The notes beneath the pieces are model-generated. The model saw nothing but the letters and a program-made list of their open reading frames with translations, was not told the DNA's origin and did no database searches. Shown piece by piece: positions 25,301 to 32,296 of a stretch of DNA of 32,296 nt (positions are counted from its first letter, which is position 1; each line of letters starts with the position of its first letter). The DNA comes from an uncultured Thiotrichaceae bacterium (GTDB lineage Bacteria > Pseudomonadota > Gammaproteobacteria > Thiotrichales > Thiotrichaceae): positions 1 to 32,296 of the forward strand of contig CACVAY010000061.1 in NCBI GenBank assembly GCA_902727985.1, in the 5' to 3' direction. A program made the translations under genes and the position numbers.

Positions 25301-26911
25301 TTGTCAATTGAACGGATCATACTTCCGTATTATGCTGTGGCTATTCCCAGTCCGAACAGGCTACAGCCAATGACTACCTTGACCCGTAAGGCATTCCTGC
25401 AAGAAATGTCAGGCAAAAAAATTGCTTTATCCCAAGCACAACAAGACCCGCGTTTACATGATATTGATTTAACGAGACTAGACTTGTCGGATGATAAGTT
25501 CATTCGTGACGATATGGAGATGCATCAGTTGTTTAAGACGATCGATGATTTTGATGTGAATGGCTCATATCGCTCGGTTGATATGGGAACACCAGCTCAG
25601 CCAACAACTGCGGGGATTATGATCCAGGCGATTCGTGATTTGGCCATGGATGATGTTGCTGATGATCACATGGTGTTAGATCTTCCGGCGCTGGGGGACT
25701 TCCAGATTCAAGACACTGCTTTTCGTAGAGCCTTCCCCAAAGGTTTTCGTGGCATATTCAAGCGTGGTAGTCGGGGTAGGCAGGTCGTGGCGATTCAATA
25801 TGCACTGGGGCGTCTAGGTTATCTGAAGGATAGCTGCGATGGTCATTATGGCAAGCTCTCGACAGCGGCGGTTCGGGCATTTCAGGATGATTATGCTTTA
25901 GAAGTAACTGGGATTGTTGATGAGCATATCCTGAAACTTTTGGATCAAGGTGTAAGTGTTTTAGATTTGCGCCCTCCCGTTATTCGATCTGGCGAGGACC
26001 CAATGCGTTTTATGTCAGATTTCCGCCGTATGGATATGCCGACGCTGAGTGTGGAACGTCATCAGGAAAACACGACATGGGACTCACCGAGTGTGCAGAT
26101 AGCCTATGGGGAATTTGTGGCGAATTATTGGGAAGTGATGAAAGAGAATAAGATTGAGGCAGATTGTAAGGCCTTGGCATTGTTCTTTATGGATCAGTTC
26201 CGCAAACAGTTGGCGGAAGATAGCTTTGTTGAATTGCCCTTACCACGATCTAGACGCGGAAGTTTTCAGGAACGTGAATGGTCGGTGAGTACTCGGCATA
26301 AAACGCGGGGGTTATTCTCTACACTGGTGGAGTTGGCTCGCCGTTTGTTTATCACAGAAGTGCGCAGGAATTATCGAGCGGTTAAGAATATTCAGGCGCT
26401 TGATCCTGATCATTCCATGGTTTATGGGGTGAATATGAAATATCCTCGAACCTCTGCACATCAGGTGGCGATGGCGGCAACAGAGGTAGCTGCGTGGCAT
26501 CCTTCTATGAACAATCGAGGGGATAAACGCAAGCCTGAAATCCCACTTGATGTGTTAGAGCCTGGACATATGATTTTTATGGATCATACTGGAAACGGTA
26601 GTTACGATCATACTGTCAATGTGATTAAGGTAGAGCGTGATGAGGGCAAGGTGAAACAGCTTATTTTGGCGGTAGGGTCTTATGATGATGTTCGAGATTC
26701 GCTGGCGGCAACCGTTGTAAATAGTCTAGGGCAGGTCAATCAATATTCAGAAGAAGTGACGGTTGATTTTGATGCCGAGGGGCATATTACTGATTCACGA
26801 GTGACGTGGTCGTCGGAGCCTTCTTATGTGGTGCATCCTCGTTATGCAGCAAGGAATACGCTAATGGAGCTTAAGGCTGGGGGGCAGTTATTTATAGGGC
26901 GTTGGGGGTAG
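25301..26911 (+). CDS. Peptidoglycan-binding protein with NlpC/P60-like C-terminal region, no signal peptide
   Basis: A 536-residue protein. Residues about 153-214 are a PG_binding_1 domain (GSRGRQVVAIQYALGRLGYL, then GKLSTAAVRAFQDDYAL). The second half has features of an NlpC/P60 or related papain-like hydrolase: a Cys in EADCKALALFF (C289), then EPGHMIFMDHTGNGSYDHTV with H437. Cys and His are about 150 residues apart, so the fold would contain insertions; this reading is inference. No signal peptide or membrane segment is visible with either start. The TTG at 25301 has GAGGG in front; an ATG at 25370 (MTTLTRKAF) is the alternative. It is monocistronic. It could act on muropeptides in the cytoplasm or be exported by a non-Sec route. 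Confidence 0.75.
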   Translation: MSIERIILPYYAVAIPSPNRLQPMTTLTRKAFLQEMSGKKIALSQAQQDPRLHDIDLTRLDLSDDKFIRDDMEMHQLFKTIDDFDVNGSYRSVDMGTPAQPTTAGIMIQAIRDLAMDDVADDHMVLDLPALGDFQIQDTAFRRAFPKGFRGIFKRGSRGRQVVAIQYALGRLGYLKDSCDGHYGKLSTAAVRAFQDDYALEVTGIVDEHILKLLDQGVSVLDLRPPVIRSGEDPMRFMSDFRRMDMPTLSVERHQENTTWDSPSVQIAYGEFVANYWEVMKENKIEADCKALALFFMDQFRKQLAEDSFVELPLPRSRRGSFQEREWSVSTRHKTRGLFSTLVELARRLFITEVRRNYRAVKNIQALDPDHSMVYGVNMKYPRTSAHQVAMAATEVAAWHPSMNNRGDKRKPEIPLDVLEPGHMIFMDHTGNGSYDHTVNVIKVERDEGKVKQLILAVGSYDDVRDSLAATVVNSLGQVNQYSEEVTVDFDAEGHITDSRVTWSSEPSYVVHPRYAARNTLMELKAGGQLFIGRWG

Positions 26912-26922
26912 TTCAGGAGTGT

Positions 26923-26967
26923 TAAAAAGCTATGACCCCACACGGAGGAGATGCTGTGGAGCCATAG
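26923..26967 (-). terminator. Intrinsic terminator of the DUF465 gene
   Basis: On the minus strand CTATGGCTCCACA (26967-26955) pairs with TGTGGGGTCATAG (26942-26930): 13 pairs including two G-T, then CTTTTT. The plus-strand version would have two mismatches, which fixes the direction. It starts 15 bases after the DUF465 stop. Confidence 0.85.
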
Positions 26968-26982
26968 AGATCACGAAAGCGT

Positions 26983-27222
26983 TTAATCTTTGAGGATCAT
27001 TTTAAGCATGTCATCTTTCAAGGTTAGTCGCCTGGTCTTCATTTCTTTCAAATGTTCATCAGAGACATTGCTGTTGTTCTTTTCAATAGATTCAATTTGA
27101 TGCGTCAGATCATGATACTCGGTAAATAGACGGTTGAAGTGCACGTCATTCATTTTTAGATTGTGGATAGCATCTTTGTGTTCTGGGAGCTCATGATGTA
27201 AATCGTGATGTTCACCTAGCAT
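26983..27222 (-). CDS. DUF465 family protein (YdcH-like)
   Basis: A 79-residue, highly charged helical protein with the family pattern HHDLHHELPEHKDAIHNLKM near the start, then FNRLFTEYHDLTHQIESIE, and a closing RRLTLKDDMLKMILK. Members are small coiled-coil proteins of unknown function, cytoplasmic by prediction. AGAGGA lies 7 bases before the ATG. It is transcribed alone, with its own terminator at 26923-26967; an imperfect hairpin lies upstream around 27250-27282. Confidence 0.92.
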   Translation of the reverse strand: MLGEHHDLHHELPEHKDAIHNLKMNDVHFNRLFTEYHDLTHQIESIEKNNSNVSDEHLKEMKTRRLTLKDDMLKMILKD

Positions 27223-27478
27223 TGTAATTCCTCTATTAAGGTTGTTGATGGCTTAAGTGTATTCAATCTGTTTGAATAAGCCCTTGAGCTAAATCAATTG
27301 CCCATAAGAGAAAATAGCCAGTAAGCGCTTTAGAATAGGCAATCCTGGGTCTTTGTTGCTAATCTCTTACCTATTGTTATAAAAATATTACAGAAAATAT
27401 GAACTTAAGTTATTTGTTTTACGTCTATGTTGCGTTCATTAAGTGAATTGAGTTGAAAAGATCCCCAAAGTTTTTCCG
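27223..27478. other. Intergenic stretch upstream of the structured leader
   Basis: Together with the next 145 bases this is a 401-base region without a gene. It must hold the DUF465 promoter on the minus strand. An imperfect hairpin is formed by GGCTT (27250-27254) with AAGCC (27278-27282) and ATTCAA (27261-27266) with TTGAAT (27272-27277). Otherwise it is AT-rich with nothing recognisable. Confidence 0.4.
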
Positions 27479-27484
27479 TATAAT
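27453..27484 (+). promoter_or_regulatory. Promoter with consensus -10 box
   Basis: A perfect TATAAT lies at 27479-27484. The nearest -35-like hexamer, TTGAAA at 27453-27458, is 20 bases away, longer than the ideal 17, and no better one is seen. Transcription would begin near 27491 and run into the structured region and then the DUF2797 gene. Confidence 0.55.
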
Positions 27485-27490
27485 CTGACA

Positions 27491-27608
27491 GGCCGCACAC
27501 CCTGAAAGGATATTATTGGATGAATTCGCGGCGGAGAAAACCCGGTCGAAGGATTTGATCGGGTTTTTTTATGGGCGATGATTTTTCGGGTTTTGTTCTC
27601 CGAATTCA
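27491..27608 (+). ncRNA. Candidate structured leader or small RNA ahead of the DUF2797 gene
   Basis: Between the -10 box and the ATG at 27624 the transcript would hold four GGA motifs (AAAGGAT, TTGGAT, GCGGAG, GAAGGAT), the last in the loop of a terminator hairpin. A second, competing fold pairs TGAATTC (27521-27527) with GAATTCA (27602-27608), GGAG (27533-27536) with CTCC (27598-27601) and AAAACCCG (27537-27544) with CGGGTTTT (27587-27594). It uses the left arm of the terminator stem, so the two folds exclude each other. An about 80-nucleotide small RNA ending at the terminator, or an attenuating leader, are both possible. It matches no RNA family that I recognise. Confidence 0.4.
27537..27570 (+). 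terminator. Strong intrinsic terminator upstream of the DUF2797 gene
   Basis: AAAACCCGGTC (27537-27547) pairs with GATCGGGTTTT (27557-27567) over 11 pairs with one G-T, loop of 9, and seven T from 27564 to 27570. It lies about 80 bases after the -10 box and 54 bases before the coding region. Confidence 0.85.
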
Positions 27609-27623
27609 CGTAAAATCCTGCTC

Positions 27624-28445
27624 ATGAAAATGAAAGGCCATCTCCGAAAAATGAAAGTCGACTTGCAGACGCCTGTTGACTACTCGCTGGTGCTTGACGA
27701 CCAGCTTCTTCCACTGAACGATAAGCTCGGTGAACCCCTAAAACTCACCCATACCGGACAAATCCATTGCGTTGCCTGTGGGCGTTTAACCAAAAAAAGT
27801 TTTAACCAGGGGTATTGCTTCCCTTGTGTGCGCAGTTTGGCACAATGTGATATGTGCATTGTGCGTCCTGAGCTTTGCCATTATGACGAGGGAACTTGTC
27901 GTGAGCCAGAGTGGGGTGATAAACATTGCATGCAACCGCATTATGTGTACTTATCCAATACCTCAGGAGCCAAAGTTGGTATTACCCGCCATACGCAAAT
28001 TCCTACACGTTGGATTGATCAGGGAGCCGTTCAGGCATTACCTATTATGGAAGTGTCTTCACGCTTGCTCTCAGGTTTAGTGGAAGTTGAGTTAAAAAAT
28101 TACGTTGATGATAAAACGCAGTGGCAACGTATGCTCAAAGGCGGTATTGAAGAACGTGATCTTGAAGCCTTGCGCGATGAGATGTTTGAAGAAAGTGAGC
28201 GTGAAATAGAAGCGTTGCAAGAACGCTTTGGTGAAGATGCGATTGAGCGGTTGGAGTATGAAGATCTCGTCGATATTGAGTACCCTGTGTTGGAATACCC
28301 CAAGGCGGTTAAATCCATGAACTTTGATAAAACCCCAGAAGTGAGTGGTGTGTTGAAGGGTATCAAGGGGCAGTATTTGATCTTTGATACGGGAGTTATC
28401 AATATGCGTAAATTTGGTGGCTATGAAATAGAGGTCGAGGTTTAG
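27624..28445 (+). CDS. DUF2797 protein (zinc-ribbon and GIY-YIG-like)
   Basis: A 273-residue protein of the DUF2797 family, function unknown. It has a Cys-rich N-terminal half: HCVACGRLTKKSFNQGYCFP with further Cys pairs in CDMCIVRPELC and a GTCREPEWG block, suggesting one or two zinc sites. The block YVYLSNTSGAKVGITRHTQI, followed by PTRWIDQGA, resembles the start of a GIY-YIG nuclease-type fold; this is my reading of the motif. A second start at 27630 (MKGHLRKM) fits relatives better, but both ATGs are close. No clear Shine-Dalgarno is present, and the gene follows the structured leader and terminator, so expression may depend on read-through. Confidence 0.88.
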   Translation: MKMKGHLRKMKVDLQTPVDYSLVLDDQLLPLNDKLGEPLKLTHTGQIHCVACGRLTKKSFNQGYCFPCVRSLAQCDMCIVRPELCHYDEGTCREPEWGDKHCMQPHYVYLSNTSGAKVGITRHTQIPTRWIDQGAVQALPIMEVSSRLLSGLVEVELKNYVDDKTQWQRMLKGGIEERDLEALRDEMFEESEREIEALQERFGEDAIERLEYEDLVDIEYPVLEYPKAVKSMNFDKTPEVSGVLKGIKGQYLIFDTGVINMRKFGGYEIEVEV

Positions 28446-28538
28446 AACGTTTCCAACAGATCCTGCTGAAGTCGGTGGTATGGATTTAGTGACTTATATT
28501 GATATTCCTACTGTCAACCCATCCGCTATTCTCTCAGT

Positions 28539-29018
28539 ATGAAACGATTTTTCAGGAAACGTAGTCCCTATCTTAAAGAAATCTATATTGCTCGCTCGGG
28601 TGGAGAAGCGATGCGTCCCTTATTGAATGTTAATATTTTGTTCGGCATGGGGCTTGAAGGAGATCGTTATGCAACGAATCAAGGCTATTGGCACAAAGTC
28701 GAGAGTTGTGAAGTTACGATAATTACAGAAGATGAATTAAAGGCTATCCAGCGTCGTGCTAAAAGCTTTGAGTTTCAGGCGGGCATGCATCGTAGAAATC
28801 TAGTACTTGCAGACATTTCTCAAAAACAGCTAAAAGGGCAAACCATTCAATTGGGTACTGCTATTTTACAATACCAAAAGCCGCGCCCACCTTGTGGCTA
28901 TATCAATCAAGTCACCAAGGTTAATCTGGCAAAAGCCATGGCCTATGATTGTGGGGCCTGTTTTAAGGTGCTCACAGCTGGAGAGTTATCGGTGGGGGAT
29001 CCCTTAATCATTAGGTAA
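28539..29018 (+). CDS. MOSC domain protein
   Basis: A 159-residue single-domain MOSC protein. Recognisable blocks are ARSGGEAMRPLLNVNILFGM near residue 20-38, GLEGDRYA, EDELKAI, and RRNLVLADIS; the conserved Cys is in RPPCGYI. MOSC domains occur in molybdenum cofactor sulfurases and in YiiM-type proteins, where the Cys handles sulfur; a small stand-alone member like this has no assigned substrate. It lies 93 bases after the DUF2797 gene and may be co-transcribed. Its last 15 bases overlap a convergent small ORF. No Shine-Dalgarno is obvious; the start gives the basic MKRFFRKRSPYLKEIYIA. Confidence 0.87.
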   Translation: MKRFFRKRSPYLKEIYIARSGGEAMRPLLNVNILFGMGLEGDRYATNQGYWHKVESCEVTIITEDELKAIQRRAKSFEFQAGMHRRNLVLADISQKQLKGQTIQLGTAILQYQKPRPPCGYINQVTKVNLAKAMAYDCGACFKVLTAGELSVGDPLIIR

Positions 29019-29186
29019 AGGTGTCTCTTTAGGTTGCTCTATTGTCTCAAGCGTTTTACGTAAAGATTTCAAGAGTTTCTCGGTTTCATCATTATGATGC
29101 ACCATGACTTTATCTAGCTGTTCTTTTAACAAAGATACTTCCGACGAATTTCTGCGGACTGTTTTAGTTAGGTTTCTTTTTATCAC
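29004..29186 (-). CDS. Small coiled-coil protein, 60 residues
   Basis: A short minus-strand frame from a GTG start encodes a basic, charged peptide with a clear heptad-like helix (EVSLLKEQLDKVMVHHNDET then EKLLKSLRKTLETIEQ) and no membrane segment. Codon use is like the neighbours, which favours a real gene. Against it, the start is GTG without a good ribosome binding site and the 3' end overlaps the MOSC gene by 15 bases. Family not recognised. An ATG on this strand at 29188 is out of frame. Confidence 0.45.
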   Translation of the reverse strand: MIKRNLTKTVRRNSSEVSLLKEQLDKVMVHHNDETEKLLKSLRKTLETIEQPKETPLPND

Positions 29187-29294
29187 ATTATTGTTTTTAT
29201 TGATTAATGGAGGGTGTTAATACTTTGGTCGTCTTTTGGGGCTGAAGGTTCAAAGGAATCCTTCTTTCATGAACATGTAACCTTGCCTGTTTAG

Positions 29295-29324
29295 AAGGCT
29301 GAGGAGTCTCTTTTCCTCAGCCTT
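29295..29324. terminator. Hairpin downstream of the PDZ gene
   Basis: AAGGCTGAGGA (29295-29305) pairs perfectly with TCCTCAGCCTT (29314-29324), loop of 8. On the plus strand the stem runs into only TT beyond its own TT pair; on the minus strand into CTAAAC, so the U-tract is weak both ways. Its place just beyond the PDZ gene stop suggests it ends that transcript. Confidence 0.6.
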
Positions 29325-29338
29325 TTGATCATGTACGG

Positions 29339-30253
29339 CTAATTTAAGGTCCCACTCGGTAATGGTTGTGGTGTTTGCGGCTTTACGGATGGAGAGCCTT
29401 GCATGAAATTATTATTCATGAAACTTCCGGGGCTCATATTGAGTGATTGCAACAAGCTCTGTCTCTGGTTCTCAGGCAGTTCCTTATTGGCATGAATCTG
29501 TTTTTTAATGTCGTCTGCATCCCCTTCAAAAATAAACTCCTTGGTATTGCCGTCGCTGTCTTTGCTACTTGTTTCGATGTGAATTTTTCCATCCGGTAAT
29601 GTTTTCATGCTCAGACTTTCTGCTTGTGAAAAGCTTTGTGCATTTGGCATAGCGGGTAAGTTGGGGAAATTCGGCATCTGTGGAGTAGGAATATTAAACG
29701 ATGGCCAGTTTGGTTGTGAATACGGGACGTTAAAGGGATTCGGGTTGCCCCAGAAAGGATTATTGTTGTTGCCAAAAGGGTTATTGCCGAAGGGGGTATT
29801 CCCAAACGGTGATCTTGGTTGACGCGTTGGAGTGACTTGGCGTGTAGCAAGCTTGACGTCAATATCAGTAGGGGTGGCATTACGAAGAATGCTCAGCTTT
29901 ATTGTGGTACCCGCTTTACGTGATTGCACTGTTTGGTAGACTTGCTCGACAGTATTGATTGTCTTGCCATCAATATGCGTGATGATGTCAAAAGCTTGAA
30001 TGCCTGCTGTTTTAGCAGGGGAGGCGTTCTGTACGTTTTGAATCATTGCACCGCCCTTTTGCGGCAGTAGTTTTCCCAGTTGTGCTTGAATAGCTTGGGG
30101 TACAGGTTTCAGGTAAACGCCTAGCCATGTTATTTGCTGTTGTGCTTGATTTTGTGTTGTCGCAGGAGGAGTTGCTGGCGTGGCTGAAGCATTGATGGAG
30201 TTTAGTGCAGTAAGGCTAGATGCCAAGATGATTGAAAGCATTTTGTATTGCAT
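29339..30253 (-). CDS. Secreted PDZ-domain protein with Asn-Pro-Phe-rich linker
   Basis: A 304-residue protein with a signal peptide (MLSIILASSLTALNSINASA) and a PDZ domain at about 45-130, similar to those of DegP/HtrA proteases (GAMIQNVQNASPAKTAGIQA, FDIITHIDGKTINTVEQVYQ). No protease domain is present, so it is a PDZ-only protein. Residues about 140-205 are low-complexity with repeated N-P-F-G and N-P-F units, then Pro/Asn-rich sequence. The C-terminal part (KTLPDGKIHIETSSKDSDGN, EFIFEGDADDIKKQI) is a small charged domain. It is probably periplasmic, binding exposed peptide ends. Monocistronic, divergent from yaaA. Confidence 0.8.
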   Translation of the reverse strand: MQYKMLSIILASSLTALNSINASATPATPPATTQNQAQQQITWLGVYLKPVPQAIQAQLGKLLPQKGGAMIQNVQNASPAKTAGIQAFDIITHIDGKTINTVEQVYQTVQSRKAGTTIKLSILRNATPTDIDVKLATRQVTPTRQPRSPFGNTPFGNNPFGNNNNPFWGNPNPFNVPYSQPNWPSFNIPTPQMPNFPNLPAMPNAQSFSQAESLSMKTLPDGKIHIETSSKDSDGNTKEFIFEGDADDIKKQIHANKELPENQRQSLLQSLNMSPGSFMNNNFMQGSPSVKPQTPQPLPSGTLN

Positions 30254-30342
30254 GATTTCCTCTTATTCATTGTAATTTCGAACAGGTTTTGACCTATTTC
30301 ATGATGTGAAGCATTCTTAAACGTAGGCATTGTCTAAGCGTT

Positions 30343-30382
30343 TTTCAAGGACTTTTTGTAAACCTTGAAAGATCGGTATAAT
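30343..30382 (+). promoter_or_regulatory. Dyad and -10 box of the yaaA promoter
   Basis: TTTCAAGG (30343-30350) and CCTTGAAA (30363-30370) are perfect 8-base arms 12 bases apart, ending 6 bases before a consensus TATAAT (30377-30382). The dyad covers the -35 position, where only TTTGTA is found, so it may bind an activator or repressor. In E. coli yaaA belongs to the OxyR regulon; this dyad does not look like a standard OxyR site. An ACGGAG lies before the ATG at 30425. Confidence 0.55.
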
Positions 30383-30424
30383 CGCAAGCTTTGACGACTT
30401 TTATGCCACGGAGTTCCACAAAAG

Positions 30425-31210
30425 ATGCTCATCACTATATCGCCTTCTAAAGGACAGGATTTCGATACACCCGCACCGACCGATCATTTTACCCAGCCTG
30501 ATAGGCTAGATGAATCCGTGATGCTGATTGAGGAGGCGCGTAAACTCAATGTGAAAGATGTTCGTGAGTTGATGACCGTGAGTGAGAATATTGCCAAGCT
30601 TAATGTCGATCGCTTTGAGACATTTTCAGTACCCTTTGATTTGAATAATGCCAAGCAAGCTTTATTTGCGTTTAAAGGGGATGTGTATAGTGGCATTAGT
30701 ACGGTGGAATATACGCAGGAGGATATGGATTATGCGCAAGACCATCTACGCATGTTGTCAGGCTTATATGGAGCATTGCGACCATTGGATTTAATCCAGC
30801 CGTATCGTTTGGAAATGAAAACCAAGTTAGCAAATCCTCGTGGTGAGAATCTTTATCAGTTCTGGGATGAGCGTATTACGGATAGTCTCAATGAAGTACT
30901 AGATAAACAAGAAGAAAAGACTCTGATAAACCTTGCTTCTAACGAATACTTCAAAGCTGTAAAGCCGAAGCTCTTAAATGGCCGTTTACTCAATATTAAT
31001 TTCAAAGAAGAGAAAGATGGCAAGGCGAAGATTATTGCCATCTTTGCCAAACGGGCGCGGGGGATGATGACGGATTACATTATTCGTAACCGTATTGAAA
31101 AGTCAGAAGATATTAAGCAGTTTGATACTGCTGGTTATCGTTTCTCCGAGGAGTTATCGGATGACAAGCAGTGGACGTTTGTACGCCCACAGCCTGAAAA
31201 GAAAACATAG
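30425..31210 (+). CDS. yaaA: Peroxide stress resistance protein YaaA (DUF328/UPF0246)
   Basis: A 261-residue cytoplasmic protein. Family blocks are MLITISPSK, ALFAFKGDVYSGI, LRMLSGLYGALRPLDLIQPY, RLEMKTKL, LINLASNEYFKAV and IFAKRARGMMTDYII. In E. coli YaaA lowers intracellular free iron and limits damage by hydrogen peroxide; structural work on the family shows a DNA-binding-like fold. Length is normal and no residue block is missing. It stands alone between the divergent PDZ gene and the convergent nadC. Confidence 0.96.
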   Translation: MLITISPSKGQDFDTPAPTDHFTQPDRLDESVMLIEEARKLNVKDVRELMTVSENIAKLNVDRFETFSVPFDLNNAKQALFAFKGDVYSGISTVEYTQEDMDYAQDHLRMLSGLYGALRPLDLIQPYRLEMKTKLANPRGENLYQFWDERITDSLNEVLDKQEEKTLINLASNEYFKAVKPKLLNGRLLNINFKEEKDGKAKIIAIFAKRARGMMTDYIIRNRIEKSEDIKQFDTAGYRFSEELSDDKQWTFVRPQPEKKT

Positions 31211-31269
31211 GTAGATTAGTTGGAAGTCAAAACCAGGTTCTAAAAATGTGGTTTTCAGGGATCGTAAAT

Positions 31270-32142
31270 TTACCTTTGATCATTAATGCTGTTGAGTGAC
31301 TTTTCGAGGTCGAGATGAAAACGCATTGATAAGTCAATGGCTTTGATATCTTTGGTAATTTCCCCAACTGAAATGTAATCAACGCCCGTAGCAGCGATCG
31401 ACTTCACGGTTTCAAGATTAACCCCGCCGGATGCCTCCAGTTTGATTTTGTGATCATTCAAAAAGACAGCTTTACGCATCATTTCTAGCGTGTAGTTATC
31501 CAGCATAATGATGTCAGCTCCAGCTTGTGAGGCTTCCTGGAATTCATCAAGGTTCTCAGTTTCTACTTCAACTAACAGATCAGGATGAATGGCTTTTGCC
31601 TGTTTCACGGCGGCAGTAATCGTGCCTGCTGCCATAATGTGGTTTTCTTTAATTAACACCCGATCATAAAGTCCGATGCGGTGATTTTCACCACCGCCGC
31701 ATAATACGGCATATTTCTGTGCTTTGCGCAGTCCTGGAATCGTTTTACGGGTATCCAGAATTTTAGTTGAGGTTCCTTCAATTGCCTGCATATAGCGGTT
31801 GGTAGTCGTTGCTGTTGCAGATAACAATTGCAAAAAATTCAAAGCAGCGCGTTCACCGGTAAGTAGAGAGCGAGAAGTACCCTGTAGTTTGCAGATTTCT
31901 GAACCAGCCGTGAGCTTGTCGCCATCTTTGTAGTGCCAAAAAATATTAAGCGTATGGTCAATCTGTCGAAAACATTCATCAAACCACGCACACCCAGACA
32001 AGACAGCGTCATCACGGCAGATGACCGAAGCGGTAGACATGGCGTTCAAGGGAATTAAGTCAGCAGTGACATCGCGTTCGCCAATGTCTTCTTGTAAGGC
32101 AAACTCTACGGAACGTGAAATGTTATCGGGTAATTGAATCAT
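31270..32142 (-). CDS. nadC: Nicotinate-nucleotide pyrophosphorylase (quinolinate phosphoribosyltransferase)
   Basis: NadC makes nicotinate mononucleotide from quinolinate and PRPP in de novo NAD synthesis. Signatures are TGERAALNFLQLLS, LDTRKTIPGLRKAQKYAVLC followed by GGGENHRIGL, LIKENHI, VEVETENLDEF, IIMLDNY, LEASGGVN and YISVGEIT. The frame extends upstream to 32184, but the start at 32142 (MIQLPDNISRSVEFALQEDI) gives 290 residues and places the conserved first helix as in relatives; neither start has a strong Shine-Dalgarno. Cytoplasmic hexamer or dimer by family. It is convergent with yaaA; in many gammaproteobacteria the gene is divergent from ampD, which might lie beyond the window. 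Confidence 0.95.
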   Translation of the reverse strand: MIQLPDNISRSVEFALQEDIGERDVTADLIPLNAMSTASVICRDDAVLSGCAWFDECFRQIDHTLNIFWHYKDGDKLTAGSEICKLQGTSRSLLTGERAALNFLQLLSATATTTNRYMQAIEGTSTKILDTRKTIPGLRKAQKYAVLCGGGENHRIGLYDRVLIKENHIMAAGTITAAVKQAKAIHPDLLVEVETENLDEFQEASQAGADIIMLDNYTLEMMRKAVFLNDHKIKLEASGGVNLETVKSIAATGVDYISVGEITKDIKAIDLSMRFHLDLEKSLNSINDQR

Positions 32143-32234
32143 GTGGCCAGCATTTATGGTTAGAATCTGATAATTGTAAACCATGAAAGTGTTTAGTGGC
32201 GTATTTTTCCTGCTGATTTCTGGATATATTCATC

Positions 32235-32266
32235 TGTCTAGCAGGTATTTGCTCAGTTATACTGAG
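32235..32266 (+). promoter_or_regulatory. Possible rightward promoter with a dyad
   Basis: TATACT at 32258-32263 with TGTCTA 17 bases upstream (32235-32240) could drive a gene beyond the window. The -10 box lies inside the dyad CTCAGT-TAT-ACTGAG (32252-32266), a possible operator. Weak evidence. Confidence 0.3.
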
Positions 32267-32296
32267 GCTACTGTTTAATTAACATGTTTAGCTTAT

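Noticed and set aside
27521-27608. Integron attC site
   Set aside because: The arms lack the attC core triplets, and the hairpin between them is a standard terminator; no integrase is near.

Overview
The window looks like chromosome from an AT-rich gammaproteobacterium. It carries glutathione-dependent formaldehyde detoxification genes, a RecQ with Gram-negative architecture, outer-membrane beta-barrel and OmpA proteins, a periplasmic alpha-carbonic anhydrase, a DUF4212/VC_2705-type symporter pair, YaaA and NadC. Codon use is moderately A/T-rich. A marine methylotroph or Thiotrichales-like host would fit, but that is a guess from gene content. I found no tRNA, rRNA, CRISPR array, insertion sequence or phage gene.

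Layout. (1) 1-7271 is a housekeeping and accessory block: the cut-off start of a DUF808 membrane protein (minus), then frmA-frmB (plus), then a tight plus-strand set of low-molecular-weight protein tyrosine phosphatase, recQ and namZ, where recQ and namZ overlap by 4 bases. (2) 7374-19746 is a 12.4 kb divergent cell-surface locus. Leftward from an AT-rich 270-base control region run three small secreted DUF11/Ig-like proteins and a 1542-residue protein that joins DUF11 and carboxypeptidase-regulatory-like domains to a large outer-membrane beta-barrel. Rightward run a 1245-residue Asp-rich thrombospondin type 3 repeat protein with a GlyGly-CTERM-like tail and an OmpA-family protein. A bidirectional terminator closes the right arm. 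(3) 19843-22873 holds an unknown helical protein and the DUF4212-symporter operon with its terminator. (4) 22920-24100 is a small membrane protein followed by decayed DNA: a pseudogene with an in-frame stop, a 21-base-period repeat and an inverted repeat. (5) 24100-27222 holds a lipoprotein alpha-carbonic anhydrase, a signal-less peptidoglycan-binding protein with an NlpC/P60-like end, and a DUF465 (YdcH) protein with a clear terminator. (6) 27223-32142 holds a structured RNA-like leader before a DUF2797 gene, a MOSC protein, a small coiled-coil ORF, a PDZ protein, yaaA and nadC.

The strongest candidate for an undescribed system is the divergent surface locus. All its products appear exported, four share DUF11-type folds, one has a barrel that could anchor or export the others, one is a probable calcium-binding stalk, and one can hold on to peptidoglycan. 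I read it as a surface layer, fibre or matrix assembly system. Domain identities are fairly secure; the joint function is inference. The second point of interest is the leader at 27479-27608, which has a consensus -10 box, a strong terminator hairpin, four GGA motifs and a competing long-range stem.
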